Below, one piece after another: positions 33,131-40,976 of a stretch of 64,000 bases of DNA (position 1 is the stretch's first letter; each line of letters begins with the position of its first letter). The stretch is taken from positions 124,001-188,000 of the forward strand of contig JAHCHE010000008.1 in the NCBI GenBank assembly GCA_026129905.1, written 5' to 3'. The translations under genes and the position numbers were made by a program. This DNA comes from Bryobacteraceae bacterium. GTDB lineage: Bacteria; Acidobacteriota; Terriglobia; Bryobacterales; Bryobacteraceae. A model generated the notes under the pieces. The model had not been told where the DNA came from and made no database searches. It saw only the letters and a list, made by a program, of their open reading frames with translations.

Positions 33131-35758
33131 TCACGGAACGGCGAACAGTGTCTTAACTGACTGTCTCAGCCCAGGGGCCCACTGCCATAGCCACCCAATC
33201 AGCTCGGAAAGGCACTCGTCTCTTGATTCTGAAGACTCGAACTCCCCAAGCACCTCAATGATTTCATCAGCGGGCGGGAGCGGTCTGTGGGCTTGGACGC
33301 GGCACATTGCGAAGCGACGGCGGAGCTTGTCCCGACGCTCACTTGTGTTTACACGCCTTATGATGTCGTTTACTAACTTTGGTCTCACTGACGCGAGAGC
33401 AGCGATGACGCCTTCCAGGATCTCTGCGTGTTCAGCAGTAGAGGACAACAGCGGCGAGACGCTTTGCTGCACCTCATCCTCAAATAAGGAGAGTAGCGCA
33501 GTGCTTGACGCATGCAGTCTTCCGGTTTCATCTTGCGAGAGTGTTTCCACGCACCTCGCAAGCGATTCCAGACGAGTGGGAGCTGGCAACGCGTCGATGA
33601 AAAAATACAGTTCCTCGATGCGCGAGCCAGCCTGCTTCAGGTCCCACGTCGATTCAGTCTCCGCGAGGCAGAGCTGTAACCGTACGTATTCTACTGTCGG
33701 ACCGCGTGATCGAAGTGTGCCGGCTTGTGCGTCCACCTGTTGCAGGATTGTGTTTGTTTCGTAGGGGTGGTCAGGACCACAGAACGGAAGTGGAGTGCAC
33801 AACCGCCTAACCACGCGAGCTGTCGGCGTGTAGGTTGCCGTCTTAAGTATCAGATCGAGACCGTATTTCGTCGCTTCCCAAGCCTCGGATTTCTTTCGAC
33901 TCTCCAGACACCAGTGCTCAAGCAAGAAAAGCGCGTCCTCTATTGAGATCATCGCTTTACACTGCTGGATTATTTCCGCCGCACTGTATTCTCCCCCCAA
34001 CACCGATGCCGCCCGCGCAAGCTGCCGTACCCCCGTGCTGCGGATGCGCTGAACGATTGAGTCGCGCGAGGCGCCGGATTCTTCACCGAGCCTCTCGGCA
34101 TCAGCTGCGAGCACGGATAGGCGGGCAAGCGCCAAGTCGAGGCCCCTGCCAGGCTCACCACTTGACGCCTTCTCAACAAGCGCCATTGCGATGTCGGGAA
34201 GACAACAGATTAGATCTTGCGCAATCTCAATTGCACGAGCCGGGCGAGAGCTAAAATCCGCAGAGGAGGCAAGCTGACGTACCTCCTCCAGGACCGCCGG
34301 ATCAGTGAACTCACCCGCTTTTTTCTGGTGTCGAGCGATGCAGGAGAGGAGCTGAAGCCTGTCTTCTCGTAGAAAGGCTGTGTTAGCTAGAGACAGTGCA
34401 GCGGCCGCACCCTCGATTTCCAAGCGGGCGCCAACCTCTGAGTCAAGCACCGACGCTACCTCAAGCTCGGCCACTAGGGCATTTTGCAGCGAGAAGCGTA
34501 GGGCGTCGACGGGCAGGATCATATCAGCGGCAACCCGCGCACCTCGCTGGATTGCCGATCGAACCGGGCCAAGGGAGCGGAGTCGCTCGCACACTGAAGC
34601 CAGGTGATCTGGTGTCAAGTAGGAAATGACTTCACTTGATCGTCCGACCGCCTGCAGGTAGCCCGGCAGGTGTTCAACTGCCTCAGGAGAGGTTTCGTCG
34701 CCAAGGAGGGTTTCAATGATTCGATCAATGCATTTGGTCCGATCCGCTGCGAGTCTAGAAGCGGCGAAGGTTTTGAACGAGGCCGAAACAAAAGTAAGTA
34801 CGCCGGATGCCTCATCCAAGGAGAGGAAGGGGAGCTTTGTCGCAAGCGATAGCACCGCGGACGCCGAAAGGTCGGTAAGGTGCGCCAACTGATCCGCGGT
34901 TAGATTGTGGCTAGAGTGTGAAAGAAAGGCGAGTACCTTAACCTCTCCCGAACCGCATGATTCCACGGCCTTCCATTCGAGTTCAAACAATCTCCAGAAC
35001 GTCCCGTCCGCGAGTTCTCGAGGGTCCCTGCCCTGCTGCAATAGTCTGCGCACGCTCGCCAACTTCCCGGGGATCCCGCGTCCGCAAAGGCGGTAAATGT
35101 CATTGAAGTTTTTGGGGTCAGGTAGTAGCTCCCCCAGATACTCGCGAGCTTCATGAAGCCCAAAGCCAGCGGGGGTATAACTCTTTATGACGAGACTCCT
35201 CTGGATTTCCGTGCTGAGCCGCTCAACGGTGCCGGTCAATAGGAACTTGAATCCCCGCAGACCGAGTGGCAGCAACTGAGCCAAGGTTGACCAGACGATA
35301 GTGCTTTCGTTATCCGGTCCTTCTAGGAGACCGTCAACGACGATGAAGTAGGGCTCGCCGTGGCTGGCTGCCCGTCGTGCTAGTTCGGTTAGACCTCCAC
35401 GAAGAAACACCGCGGAATCCTCACCAGGCGACAACCGTTTTCCTGTTAAGAGAAGGGCTACCTGGTCGCAGAGGTCTGAAAGCAGAAACTCAGGCGACCT
35501 TGACAAGGCGCTGGGGCCGACTGCGAACAAGCAAAACGCTCGACCTGGGTGTGACTGGACAAACTGAGCGGCGATGGTCGTCTTACCAATACCCTCTTCA
35601 CCTTCCAGGACGACAACCTGGATCTGCCCTTCGAACATCTTGTCGAGGGCGCTGATGATGTGTGGGCGATCGATCAACGGGGTTGGCAACTGAGGGAAGC
35701 TCGTAGATATGCCGCTTAGGGTAACCACCGTTGCGGAGGGGGATGTTTTGGCGCTCAT
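33131..35758 (-). CDS. STAND-type NTPase with helical repeat C-terminus, 3' end replaced by IS
   Basis: 875 residues. N-terminal NTPase: Walker A 'LEGEEGIGKTTIAAQF' (near 51-66), Walker B-like 'YFIVVDGLLEG' (137-147), then an arginine-finger-like 'FLLTGTVERLS' and a winged-helix-like part. From about 330 to the end are leucine- and alanine-rich helices like TPR-type sensor repeats. STAND proteins are signalling switches; many act in phage defence with an effector and sensor. No effector domain is visible at the N-terminus. The last 17 residues ('QWAPGLRQSVKTLFAVP') are read from the IS end, so the native C-terminus is lost. Confidence 0.7.
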   Translation of the reverse strand: MSAKTSPSATVVTLSGISTSFPQLPTPLIDRPHIISALDKMFEGQIQVVVLEGEEGIGKTTIAAQFVQSHPGRAFCLFAVGPSALSRSPEFLLSDLCDQVALLLTGKRLSPGEDSAVFLRGGLTELARRAASHGEPYFIVVDGLLEGPDNESTIVWSTLAQLLPLGLRGFKFLLTGTVERLSTEIQRSLVIKSYTPAGFGLHEAREYLGELLPDPKNFNDIYRLCGRGIPGKLASVRRLLQQGRDPRELADGTFWRLFELEWKAVESCGSGEVKVLAFLSHSSHNLTADQLAHLTDLSASAVLSLATKLPFLSLDEASGVLTFVSASFKTFAASRLAADRTKCIDRIIETLLGDETSPEAVEHLPGYLQAVGRSSEVISYLTPDHLASVCERLRSLGPVRSAIQRGARVAADMILPVDALRFSLQNALVAELEVASVLDSEVGARLEIEGAAAALSLANTAFLREDRLQLLSCIARHQKKAGEFTDPAVLEEVRQLASSADFSSRPARAIEIAQDLICCLPDIAMALVEKASSGEPGRGLDLALARLSVLAADAERLGEESGASRDSIVQRIRSTGVRQLARAASVLGGEYSAAEIIQQCKAMISIEDALFLLEHWCLESRKKSEAWEATKYGLDLILKTATYTPTARVVRRLCTPLPFCGPDHPYETNTILQQVDAQAGTLRSRGPTVEYVRLQLCLAETESTWDLKQAGSRIEELYFFIDALPAPTRLESLARCVETLSQDETGRLHASSTALLSLFEDEVQQSVSPLLSSTAEHAEILEGVIAALASVRPKLVNDIIRRVNTSERRDKLRRRFAMCRVQAHRPLPPADEIIEVLGEFESSESRDECLSELIGWLWQWAPGLRQSVKTLFAVP
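33150..33181 (-). repeat. Right terminal inverted repeat of the IS
   Basis: Reverse complement reads TGGGCCCCT, GGG, CTGAGAC, five bases, GTTAAGAC; partner of 30895-30926. It also supplies the last codons and is next to the stop of the truncated STAND gene. Confidence 0.85.
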
Positions 35759-36004
35759 GAATCTTCTCCACTAATCGTACGCCAAAATCCCACCGGAATC
35801 CCGCTGGTGGCGTCTATATAGGATCGCGCAGCCGCTATTCCGCTGTCCCAAGTCGCGCGGCAGCGCACAACAATATTTTCTCTTTGAGAACGACTTTCCG
35901 GATCACTCCCGAAGAGTATCGGTCAGTAACGAGAGCGCGCCTGCGCCACAGCCTCGTCCCCATTCCATCAGGTGCATGATCCCCTATCGCTTCCGTTACT
36001 GTGC
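35759..36004. other. Upstream region of the STAND gene, no gene seen
   Basis: AT-richer than average. 'CCACTAATCGTACG' directly precedes the STAND start on the minus strand. It should contain the STAND promoter; no convincing -10/-35 pair was found. Confidence 0.4.
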
Positions 36005-36244
36005 GACGGGACCTTGCACCGCAGCTCGGCGATCAGCCGCTGCGCCTCCTTGGAAAGCAGTTGCGTCAGCGAGTACGACGTAAGGCCCTGGATCAGCGTC
36101 GCGCCAAGGACGGCGAGAATCAGGGGCGTCAGCAGCTCAACGTGCCGCCTGCCGATCACGTCGTCGAACAGGAACTTCGTGGAGGCGGGAAGGACCAGGC
36201 CCGAGGCCCGGTTGATCTGCATCAGCAGGAATCCCAGCGCCAGA
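36005..36244 (-). pseudogene. Fragment of an ABC transporter membrane domain
   Basis: About 80 codons: 'LPASTKFLFDDVIGRRHVEL' and 'GLTSYSLTQLLSKEAQRLIAELR' are the first helices of an exporter-type ABC transmembrane domain. Both ends are abrupt; the 5' side joins a transposase fragment at about 36245 and the 3' side ends in unrelated sequence. No ATP-binding domain is present. Confidence 0.7.
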
Positions 36245-36817
36245 AGGTTTCACTACCAGCGCAAAACCGCCAACATCGAGCGCGAACAAGGTCTGGACGG
36301 AATCTACGTGATTCGGACCAGCGTGCCCCAACAAGCTCTATCGAGCCAGCAGGTCGTGGCAAGTTACAAAGGCTTGTCCGGCGTCGAGCGCGCCTTCCGC
36401 AGTTTGAAGAGCGTCGATCTGCACGTGCGCCCCATCCACCACCGCCTGCCCGATCGCGTCCGCGCCCACATCCTGCTTTGCATGCTGGCCTACTATGTCG
36501 AGTGGCACATGCGCCAACGCCTGGCTCCGACGCTGTTTGACGATGACGACAAACCGCAAGCGCAGGCCGCGCGCCGTTCCATCGTCGCTCCCGCGCAACG
36601 CTCGGCCGCTGCCGAACGCAAGGCCTTAACCAAACAAACCGCCGACGGTTTGCCGGTGCACAGCTTTCAAACTCTGTTCGGTGACCTAGCCACGATCGTC
36701 AAGAACAGAATTCAGCCCACCGACAAAAACGTCGCCGCCTTCGATATGCTCACCCAACCCACCGTCATCCAGCAGCGCGCTTTCGATCTGCTGAACGTTC
36801 CCCTGCGACTGAAATAG
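36245..36817 (+). pseudogene. IS1634-type transposase, C-terminal fragment
   Basis: About 190 codons: 'YQRKTANIEREQGLDGIYVIRTSVPQ', 'VVASYKGLSGVERAFRSLKSVDLHVRPIHH' and 'RVRAHILLCMLAYYVEWHMRQRL' are the C-terminal DDE region of IS4/IS1634-like transposases, with the Glu in 'VERAFRS'. The N-terminal catalytic Asp residues are missing because the 5' part is replaced by the ABC fragment. The frame runs on into that fragment without a start of its own. Confidence 0.8.
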
Positions 36818-37005
36818 CCCCCGTAGGCAGTAGCCCGCCCGAAAATCTCGCCAAGCCCTCACTCTGCCTGGATTTCCATCACTGCTGCCAAAGAACTTCG
36901 GCCTAGGAAGACGGCCGACGGCGGAATCTCGGGTTCGACGCGGGCGTCGGCCAGGGTGGCGGCCGCGCCGCGGAAAGGCGAGCTGCGGCGCGGCCGCATC
37001 CCCGC

Positions 37006-37788
37006 TCAGTTCCCCACCGCGATCGTCGTCGTGTCGGGCGAGGTGATGCCGCCGACCTGGAATTGCAGCGGCAGCGCATCGCCGGAGGCCACCGTCTGGG
37101 CGACCTCCGTGTTCACCTGGTATATGCCTACGAAATCCGGTGAGAGCCCCGCGAAGGCCACCGGCGTGGTGATGCCGCCGACCGTGACGATCGGAGGAGT
37201 GAGCACGGTGCGAAGCTGATCCTGCGAACTCGCCCCGTTGGCGATCGGGGCGCTCACGGCCCCAAGGCCCGTGGCGAGCAGGATCAGAAACTCGCCGCGC
37301 TGCGCCGGGCGCGTGGTCAGTCCCGGAATCGAACCCACAGGCTGCGCCAGCGTTCCGTCGGGATTGATCGCGATCGCCAGGTTGTTGAAGGAGTAGATGC
37401 CCGGCGAGAATGGCCCGACCGACACCTCGCGCGGCGCCGACGATGCGCCCGCCCGCGTCACCACCACGTTCGCCGTCCCCGAGAGCATCCCGGCCGGAAG
37501 CGTGTCCCAGGGAAGCTGCGCGTTGATCTGCCCCGGTGAGACAAAGTGGAGCGGCGCCGGCACATCGTTGAAGGTGACGGAGACGTTGGCCAGCGACGTG
37601 GAAAGCGGAATGGAATCGGCCACCGCCGTCGAAGACGCCAGTTCGCTTCCGAATATCGACACCAAGGAGCCCGGAGCAACGGTCGCCGCCCCGGTCGCCG
37701 AATTGCCTACCCCGCCCTCGTTGACGTTCGGAGTTTGCGCCGACAGCGGCAGTCCAAAGCCCAGCACGATTACAGCGCCTAACCTCAT
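37006..37788 (-). CDS. Secreted protein with the Solibacter C-terminal domain (TIGR03437-like)
   Basis: 260 residues from ATG 37788, which begins a signal peptide ('MRLGAVIVLGFGLPLSAQ'). 'VAPGSLVSIFGSELAS', 'NVSVTFNDVPAPLHFVSPGQINAQLPWD' and 'GVYQVN'-like 'VGIYQVNTEVAQ' are the repeated phrases of the domain that is greatly expanded in Solibacter. Its role is unknown; it is thought to be a beta-sandwich at the end of secreted proteins. Here the domain makes up almost the whole protein. It is good evidence for the lineage. Confidence 0.88.
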   Translation of the reverse strand: MRLGAVIVLGFGLPLSAQTPNVNEGGVGNSATGAATVAPGSLVSIFGSELASSTAVADSIPLSTSLANVSVTFNDVPAPLHFVSPGQINAQLPWDTLPAGMLSGTANVVVTRAGASSAPREVSVGPFSPGIYSFNNLAIAINPDGTLAQPVGSIPGLTTRPAQRGEFLILLATGLGAVSAPIANGASSQDQLRTVLTPPIVTVGGITTPVAFAGLSPDFVGIYQVNTEVAQTVASGDALPLQFQVGGITSPDTTTIAVGN

Positions 37789-37954
37789 AGCCCCTCCCGC
37801 TCTCTCAATCGTAAGGCAAAACCGTACCGCGAGCAAGGGAAAGATATACCCTTAGTCTATTTCGCGCTACCAGCAAAATCCGGTGGCCGGAATCCGGCGA
37901 ACGCCTGAGAGAGAGCCGGCCCGCCTCCACTAAACCGACAGCGGAACTACGGCG

Positions 37955-38413
37955 ATGAGACTCGGTTGGACCATCATGCTTATTCTGGCGGCTGCCGCCG
38001 TGGCGGGCGCCGGAGACCGCGGCGGGCGCGTACAGTACATCGGCGGAACCATCACCGAACTGGGGCACAACCCCAGCGGCGAGCTTTTGATGACGCATGC
38101 CGAAGCATTGGTGTTCCGAACCGGCAAGACCCGGTATGCCATCCCGTGGAGCCGTATCAACCTCCTCGAGTACGGCCAGCGGGTCAACCGAAGATACGCC
38201 CTCGGCGTGGTGGTGTCGCCGCTGCTTGCGTTGAGCAAGAGCCGCAAGCACTACGTCACCATCGCTTTTCAGGACGACAATGGCGGCCAGCAGGCGCTCG
38301 TCTTTCGAGTGGACAAGGACGACGTGCGCTCGCTGCTGGTGTCGCTGGAGGCGCGGACAAACCTACGCGTGGAGTACCAGGACGAGGACGCCCGAAAGGC
38401 GGGCAAGGGGTGA
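37955..38413 (+). CDS. Small exported protein of unknown function
   Basis: 152 residues with an N-terminal signal peptide ('MRLGWTIMLILAAAAVAGAG'). The body 'LMTHAEALVFRTGKTRYAIPWSRINLLEYGQRVNRRYA' and 'VVVSPLLALSKSRKHYVTIAF' looks like a pleckstrin-like small beta domain with an internal hydrophobic strand. The stop overlaps the next start (GTGA at 38410), so the two are coupled. Confidence 0.75.
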   Translation: MRLGWTIMLILAAAAVAGAGDRGGRVQYIGGTITELGHNPSGELLMTHAEALVFRTGKTRYAIPWSRINLLEYGQRVNRRYALGVVVSPLLALSKSRKHYVTIAFQDDNGGQQALVFRVDKDDVRSLLVSLEARTNLRVEYQDEDARKAGKG

Positions 38414-39051
38414 GCGCCGTTGGGTTCGTTTCTCTGGCGCTTTGCGCTGTCGCCGCGGCGGCGGAGATCGGCGCACCCGACGGAGGCGAAAATCTGTTAA
38501 GCGTGCGCCGGATCTACGTGGACAAGCTTTCCGGCGGCGAGCCTGCCGAACAGATCCGCGACATGATCATCAGCCAGTTGCAGCGGACGGGGCTGTTTCT
38601 GGTGACGGAAAACGCGGACCGCGCCGACACGTTCCTCCGGGGCTCGGCGGAAGACCTCATCTACACCGACACCCACCAGACTTCCGACAGCATGGACACG
38701 CGCGTGGGCATCAGCCTAGGGTCGCCAAGGAACTCGTCGGGCCGCCTCACCACCGGCCGGGGCGTATCCGTGAGCGGCGGCGCCGGAGAAAACGAGTCGC
38801 AGCGGATTACCGAGAGGAAACACGAAGCGGTGGCCGCCATTCGGCTGGTCAACAAGGATGGCGATGTGATCTGGTCTACGGTCCAGGAGAGCCGCGGCGC
38901 GAAATTCCGCGGGGCCAGCGCGGACGTCGCCGAGCGTATCACGAAACAACTGTTGCTCGACTACGATCGCGCCAAGCGCCGCGTAAGCCCCCCGCCCGTG
39001 GATCGCCCCGCGGCCAAGCCGTCGGCGTCAGAGGCCAAGGGCGCACAATAG
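38410..39051 (+). CDS. Exported CsgG/LpoB-like protein of unknown role
   Basis: 213 residues from GTG 38410, which overlaps the upstream stop. A signal peptide 'VGFVSLALCAVAAAAEIG' is followed by 'VRRIYVDKLSGGEPAEQIRDMIISQLQRTGLFLVTENADRAD', the alpha-beta layout of CsgG/LpoB-type outer-membrane-associated proteins. 'AAIRLVNKDGDVIWSTVQE' and 'DVAERITKQLLLDYDRA' fit the last strand and helix. The assignment to the fold is by pattern only. Confidence 0.7.
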   Translation: MSAVGFVSLALCAVAAAAEIGAPDGGENLLSVRRIYVDKLSGGEPAEQIRDMIISQLQRTGLFLVTENADRADTFLRGSAEDLIYTDTHQTSDSMDTRVGISLGSPRNSSGRLTTGRGVSVSGGAGENESQRITERKHEAVAAIRLVNKDGDVIWSTVQESRGAKFRGASADVAERITKQLLLDYDRAKRRVSPPPVDRPAAKPSASEAKGAQ

Positions 39052-39185
39052 CGCCGCCCGTCGCGGGACCGGCGCTTTGCCGCCAGGGAAGGGTCACGCG
39101 GGCCGGATGCCCGGCTGAGCGCGGGCTGCCGAAACCTTCAGTTCGTTTCTGCCGATAAAGAGGAAGAAAGGAAAGTTTTGAACCA

Positions 39186-39578
39186 TTGAAATGCGTGTGT
39201 GCGCTTTCAGCCACATTGCTCATGCATGTCGTCTACACTTGCGGGCATAATTCAGCAGTGCAAAACGCCATCAATCGGATTTCCGGGGTAATGGACAACG
39301 CCGAGCTGATTGTATGGTCGATTATCCCTTTCCTTGGGGTCCTCGTCTACCTGTTGCAACAGAAGGTAGGTGGTTCAGTTATAGTATGCGCGGCTTTACT
39401 GTCCATCGCTGCGGTTGATCTGGGCCACTTCATTAGGTTAGCGCTGTACTACGTTCCTTGGCTCTTCTTTCCTTGGCTAGACCTTGCCCATAATCGTGTA
39501 GCAATCTTTTTCTCACACGAGGTTCTATTTGCGGGGATTAAGGTATGGATTAATAATCCACTTACTGGAGCGACTTGA
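39186..39578 (+). CDS. Small membrane protein of unknown function
   Basis: About 130 residues with three hydrophobic segments ('ELIVWSIIPFLGVLVYLL', 'GGSVIVCAALLSIAAVDLG', 'LALYYVPWLFFPWL'). Codon use is clearly less GC-rich than in neighbouring genes, a sign of recent transfer or of a decaying gene. TTG 39186 or ATG 39222 could start it; no Shine-Dalgarno decides. Confidence 0.5.
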   Translation: MKCVCALSATLLMHVVYTCGHNSAVQNAINRISGVMDNAELIVWSIIPFLGVLVYLLQQKVGGSVIVCAALLSIAAVDLGHFIRLALYYVPWLFFPWLDLAHNRVAIFFSHEVLFAGIKVWINNPLTGAT

Positions 39579-39709
39579 GGAGCGCGCCGGTTTCACAATT
39601 CGCCCCGGCAGGTCCGGATTGGCTGTGGTCTAGCGAAGAGGCGTTCGCGAACGGTAGTAATCTTCTATCGGTTCCGTCCTATCTAGGGTCCCCTGGCTAT
39701 CGTTGCGGA

Positions 39710-39733
39710 CAAGCCGGCATGAAAGCCGGCTTG
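39710..39733. terminator. Perfect 9-bp hairpin between convergent genes
   Basis: CAAGCCGGC - ATGAAA - GCCGGCTTG. It lies after the stop of the plus-strand membrane protein and after the 3' end of the minus-strand molybdenum operon. It has no T-run, so it may be a Rho-assisted or repeat-type hairpin rather than a classical intrinsic terminator. Confidence 0.45.
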
Positions 39734-39775
39734 CAAGCGTGGACGCTCGCCCCACCTTCGAGAGAGCGTCCTAGT

Positions 39776-39991
39776 CTATAAGGGCCGGAAGCAAGCGCGG
39801 CCCGCGCTGCATTCGTAGTCGTCGGCGATCCTGCCGTCGGGGCCGAGACAGTTTTGCGTCTTTACGCACCAGAACAGCCGGTCGCCGCTTTGGGAAGCAT
39901 AGTAGTTCTGCTCCCCGTCCACGTAGAGGCCCTTCCAGCGCAGGTATTCGCAACGGTCGTCAATCTGAATCAAGCGTCCCGTTTGGCTCAT
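39776..39991 (-). CDS. Small Cys-containing protein at the end of the molybdenum-hydroxylase operon
   Basis: 71 residues with five Cys ('DDRCEYLRW', 'LFWCVKTQNCLG', 'YECSAGRACFRPL') and no signal peptide. Good Shine-Dalgarno-like AAAGGGGG lies just before ATG 39991. It starts 13 bases after the FAD subunit gene, so it is in the same transcript. I do not know the family. The Cys pairs could bind a metal or form disulfides. Confidence 0.65.
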   Translation of the reverse strand: MSQTGRLIQIDDRCEYLRWKGLYVDGEQNYYASQSGDRLFWCVKTQNCLGPDGRIADDYECSAGRACFRPL

Positions 39992-40004
39992 CGGTACCCC
40001 CTTT

Positions 40005-40976
40005 TCAAGCCATCGCGGCCAGAATGGCCCGCTTCACCGCCACCCGCGCCAGTTGTACCTTGTAGCCGTTCTGGCTCAGCGGCTTGGCGCCGGCGACAGC
40101 GGCTCGGGCCGCCTGCTCGGCAATCGCTTCGCTGACCGACTTCCCGTTCAGCGAACTCGCCGCCCGCGATGCCACCACCGGCGTGGGACCCACGTGACCG
40201 AGGACGATTCTGGCCCGGCCCACCTGGCTGCCCTTCATCGTCAGCGCCACGGCGGCGGCGGCCAGCGGCCAGTCCAGCGCGTCCTTCTGATGCACCTCGT
40301 ACGTCGCGCTCCTGATGCCCGAGCCGGACGGAACAAGAATCTCGGTGACAATCTCGTTCGGCTTCAAATCGACCTCGCGAGATTTGTCGTCCTTCGGAGC
40401 GACGAAGAACTTTTCGAGCTCCACCTCCCGCGGGCCCGACTTGGAGGCGATCTTTACCTTCGCTCCCAGCGCGATCAGCGGAGGGCCGAGGGTCGAAGCG
40501 CTCACGAAATAGGCTTGGCCAGCGGGAAAGATGGCGTGAAACTCGTTCTGGCCTCCGGGTACCAGGCTCTTGCCGTCTTTCATCGCGAGGAGTCCGAAAC
40601 CGTTCCGGAAATACCAGCACCGCGGCCGCTGGCACAGATCGCCGCCGACCGTCCCCATGTTCCGGATCTGCATCGAACTGACTCCCATCGCCGCCTGCGC
40701 CAGCGCCGGGTATTCACTGCGAACATCGGCGTTGGCGGCCAGTTCGGCCAGGGTGACGTTGGCCCCGATCCGGAGCCCGGAACCGGTTTTCGAGATTCCA
40801 CCCAGGTCCTTGAGGTTCTTGATGTTCACGACCCGTTTGGGCGTGTGAATGTACTCCTTCATCAGGCTCAGGAGGTCGGTCCCGCCGGCGAGGATATTCG
40901 CTTCCTCCCAGGTGGAACCCAACAAGCCCAGAGCCTCGTCCACGGTGGACGGATTGGCGTATTCAAAGGCCTGCAT
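40005..40976 (-). CDS. FAD-binding subunit of xanthine-dehydrogenase/aldehyde-oxidoreductase family (PaoB-like)
   Basis: 323 residues. 'ANILAGGTDLLSLMKEY' is the FAD-binding loop, 'MGVSSMQIRNMGTVGGDLCQRPRCWYFRNG' the second one. The two Cys in 'CQRPRC' lie where PaoB-type subunits hold an extra iron-sulfur cluster, but the longer Cys-rich insertion of PaoB is absent, so the cluster may be missing. The subunit passes electrons from the 2Fe-2S centres to FAD. Its start shares a base with the stop of the upstream molybdenum-subunit gene. Confidence 0.92.
   Translation of the reverse strand: MQAFEYANPSTVDEALGLLGSTWEEANILAGGTDLLSLMKEYIHTPKRVVNIKNLKDLGGISKTGSGLRIGANVTLAELAANADVRSEYPALAQAAMGVSSMQIRNMGTVGGDLCQRPRCWYFRNGFGLLAMKDGKSLVPGGQNEFHAIFPAGQAYFVSASTLGPPLIALGAKVKIASKSGPREVELEKFFVAPKDDKSREVDLKPNEIVTEILVPSGSGIRSATYEVHQKDALDWPLAAAAVALTMKGSQVGRARIVLGHVGPTPVVASRAASSLNGKSVSEAIAEQAARAAVAGAKPLSQNGYKVQLARVAVKRAILAAMA

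Larger units (their letters stand above)
30895..33181 (+). mobile_element. IS3-family-like insertion element, 2.3 kb, with a primase passenger gene
   Basis: The ends are imperfect inverted repeats of 32 bases, 26 identical: left 30895-30926 begins TGGGCCCCT, right 33150-33181 ends AGGGGCCCA. Inside are transposase orfA and orfB on the plus strand and a RepB-like primase on the minus strand. IS3 elements are normally 1.2-1.6 kb and carry only orfAB, so about 1 kb is extra. No target-site duplication is visible: GAG precedes the left end and CTG follows the right end. Confidence 0.85.
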
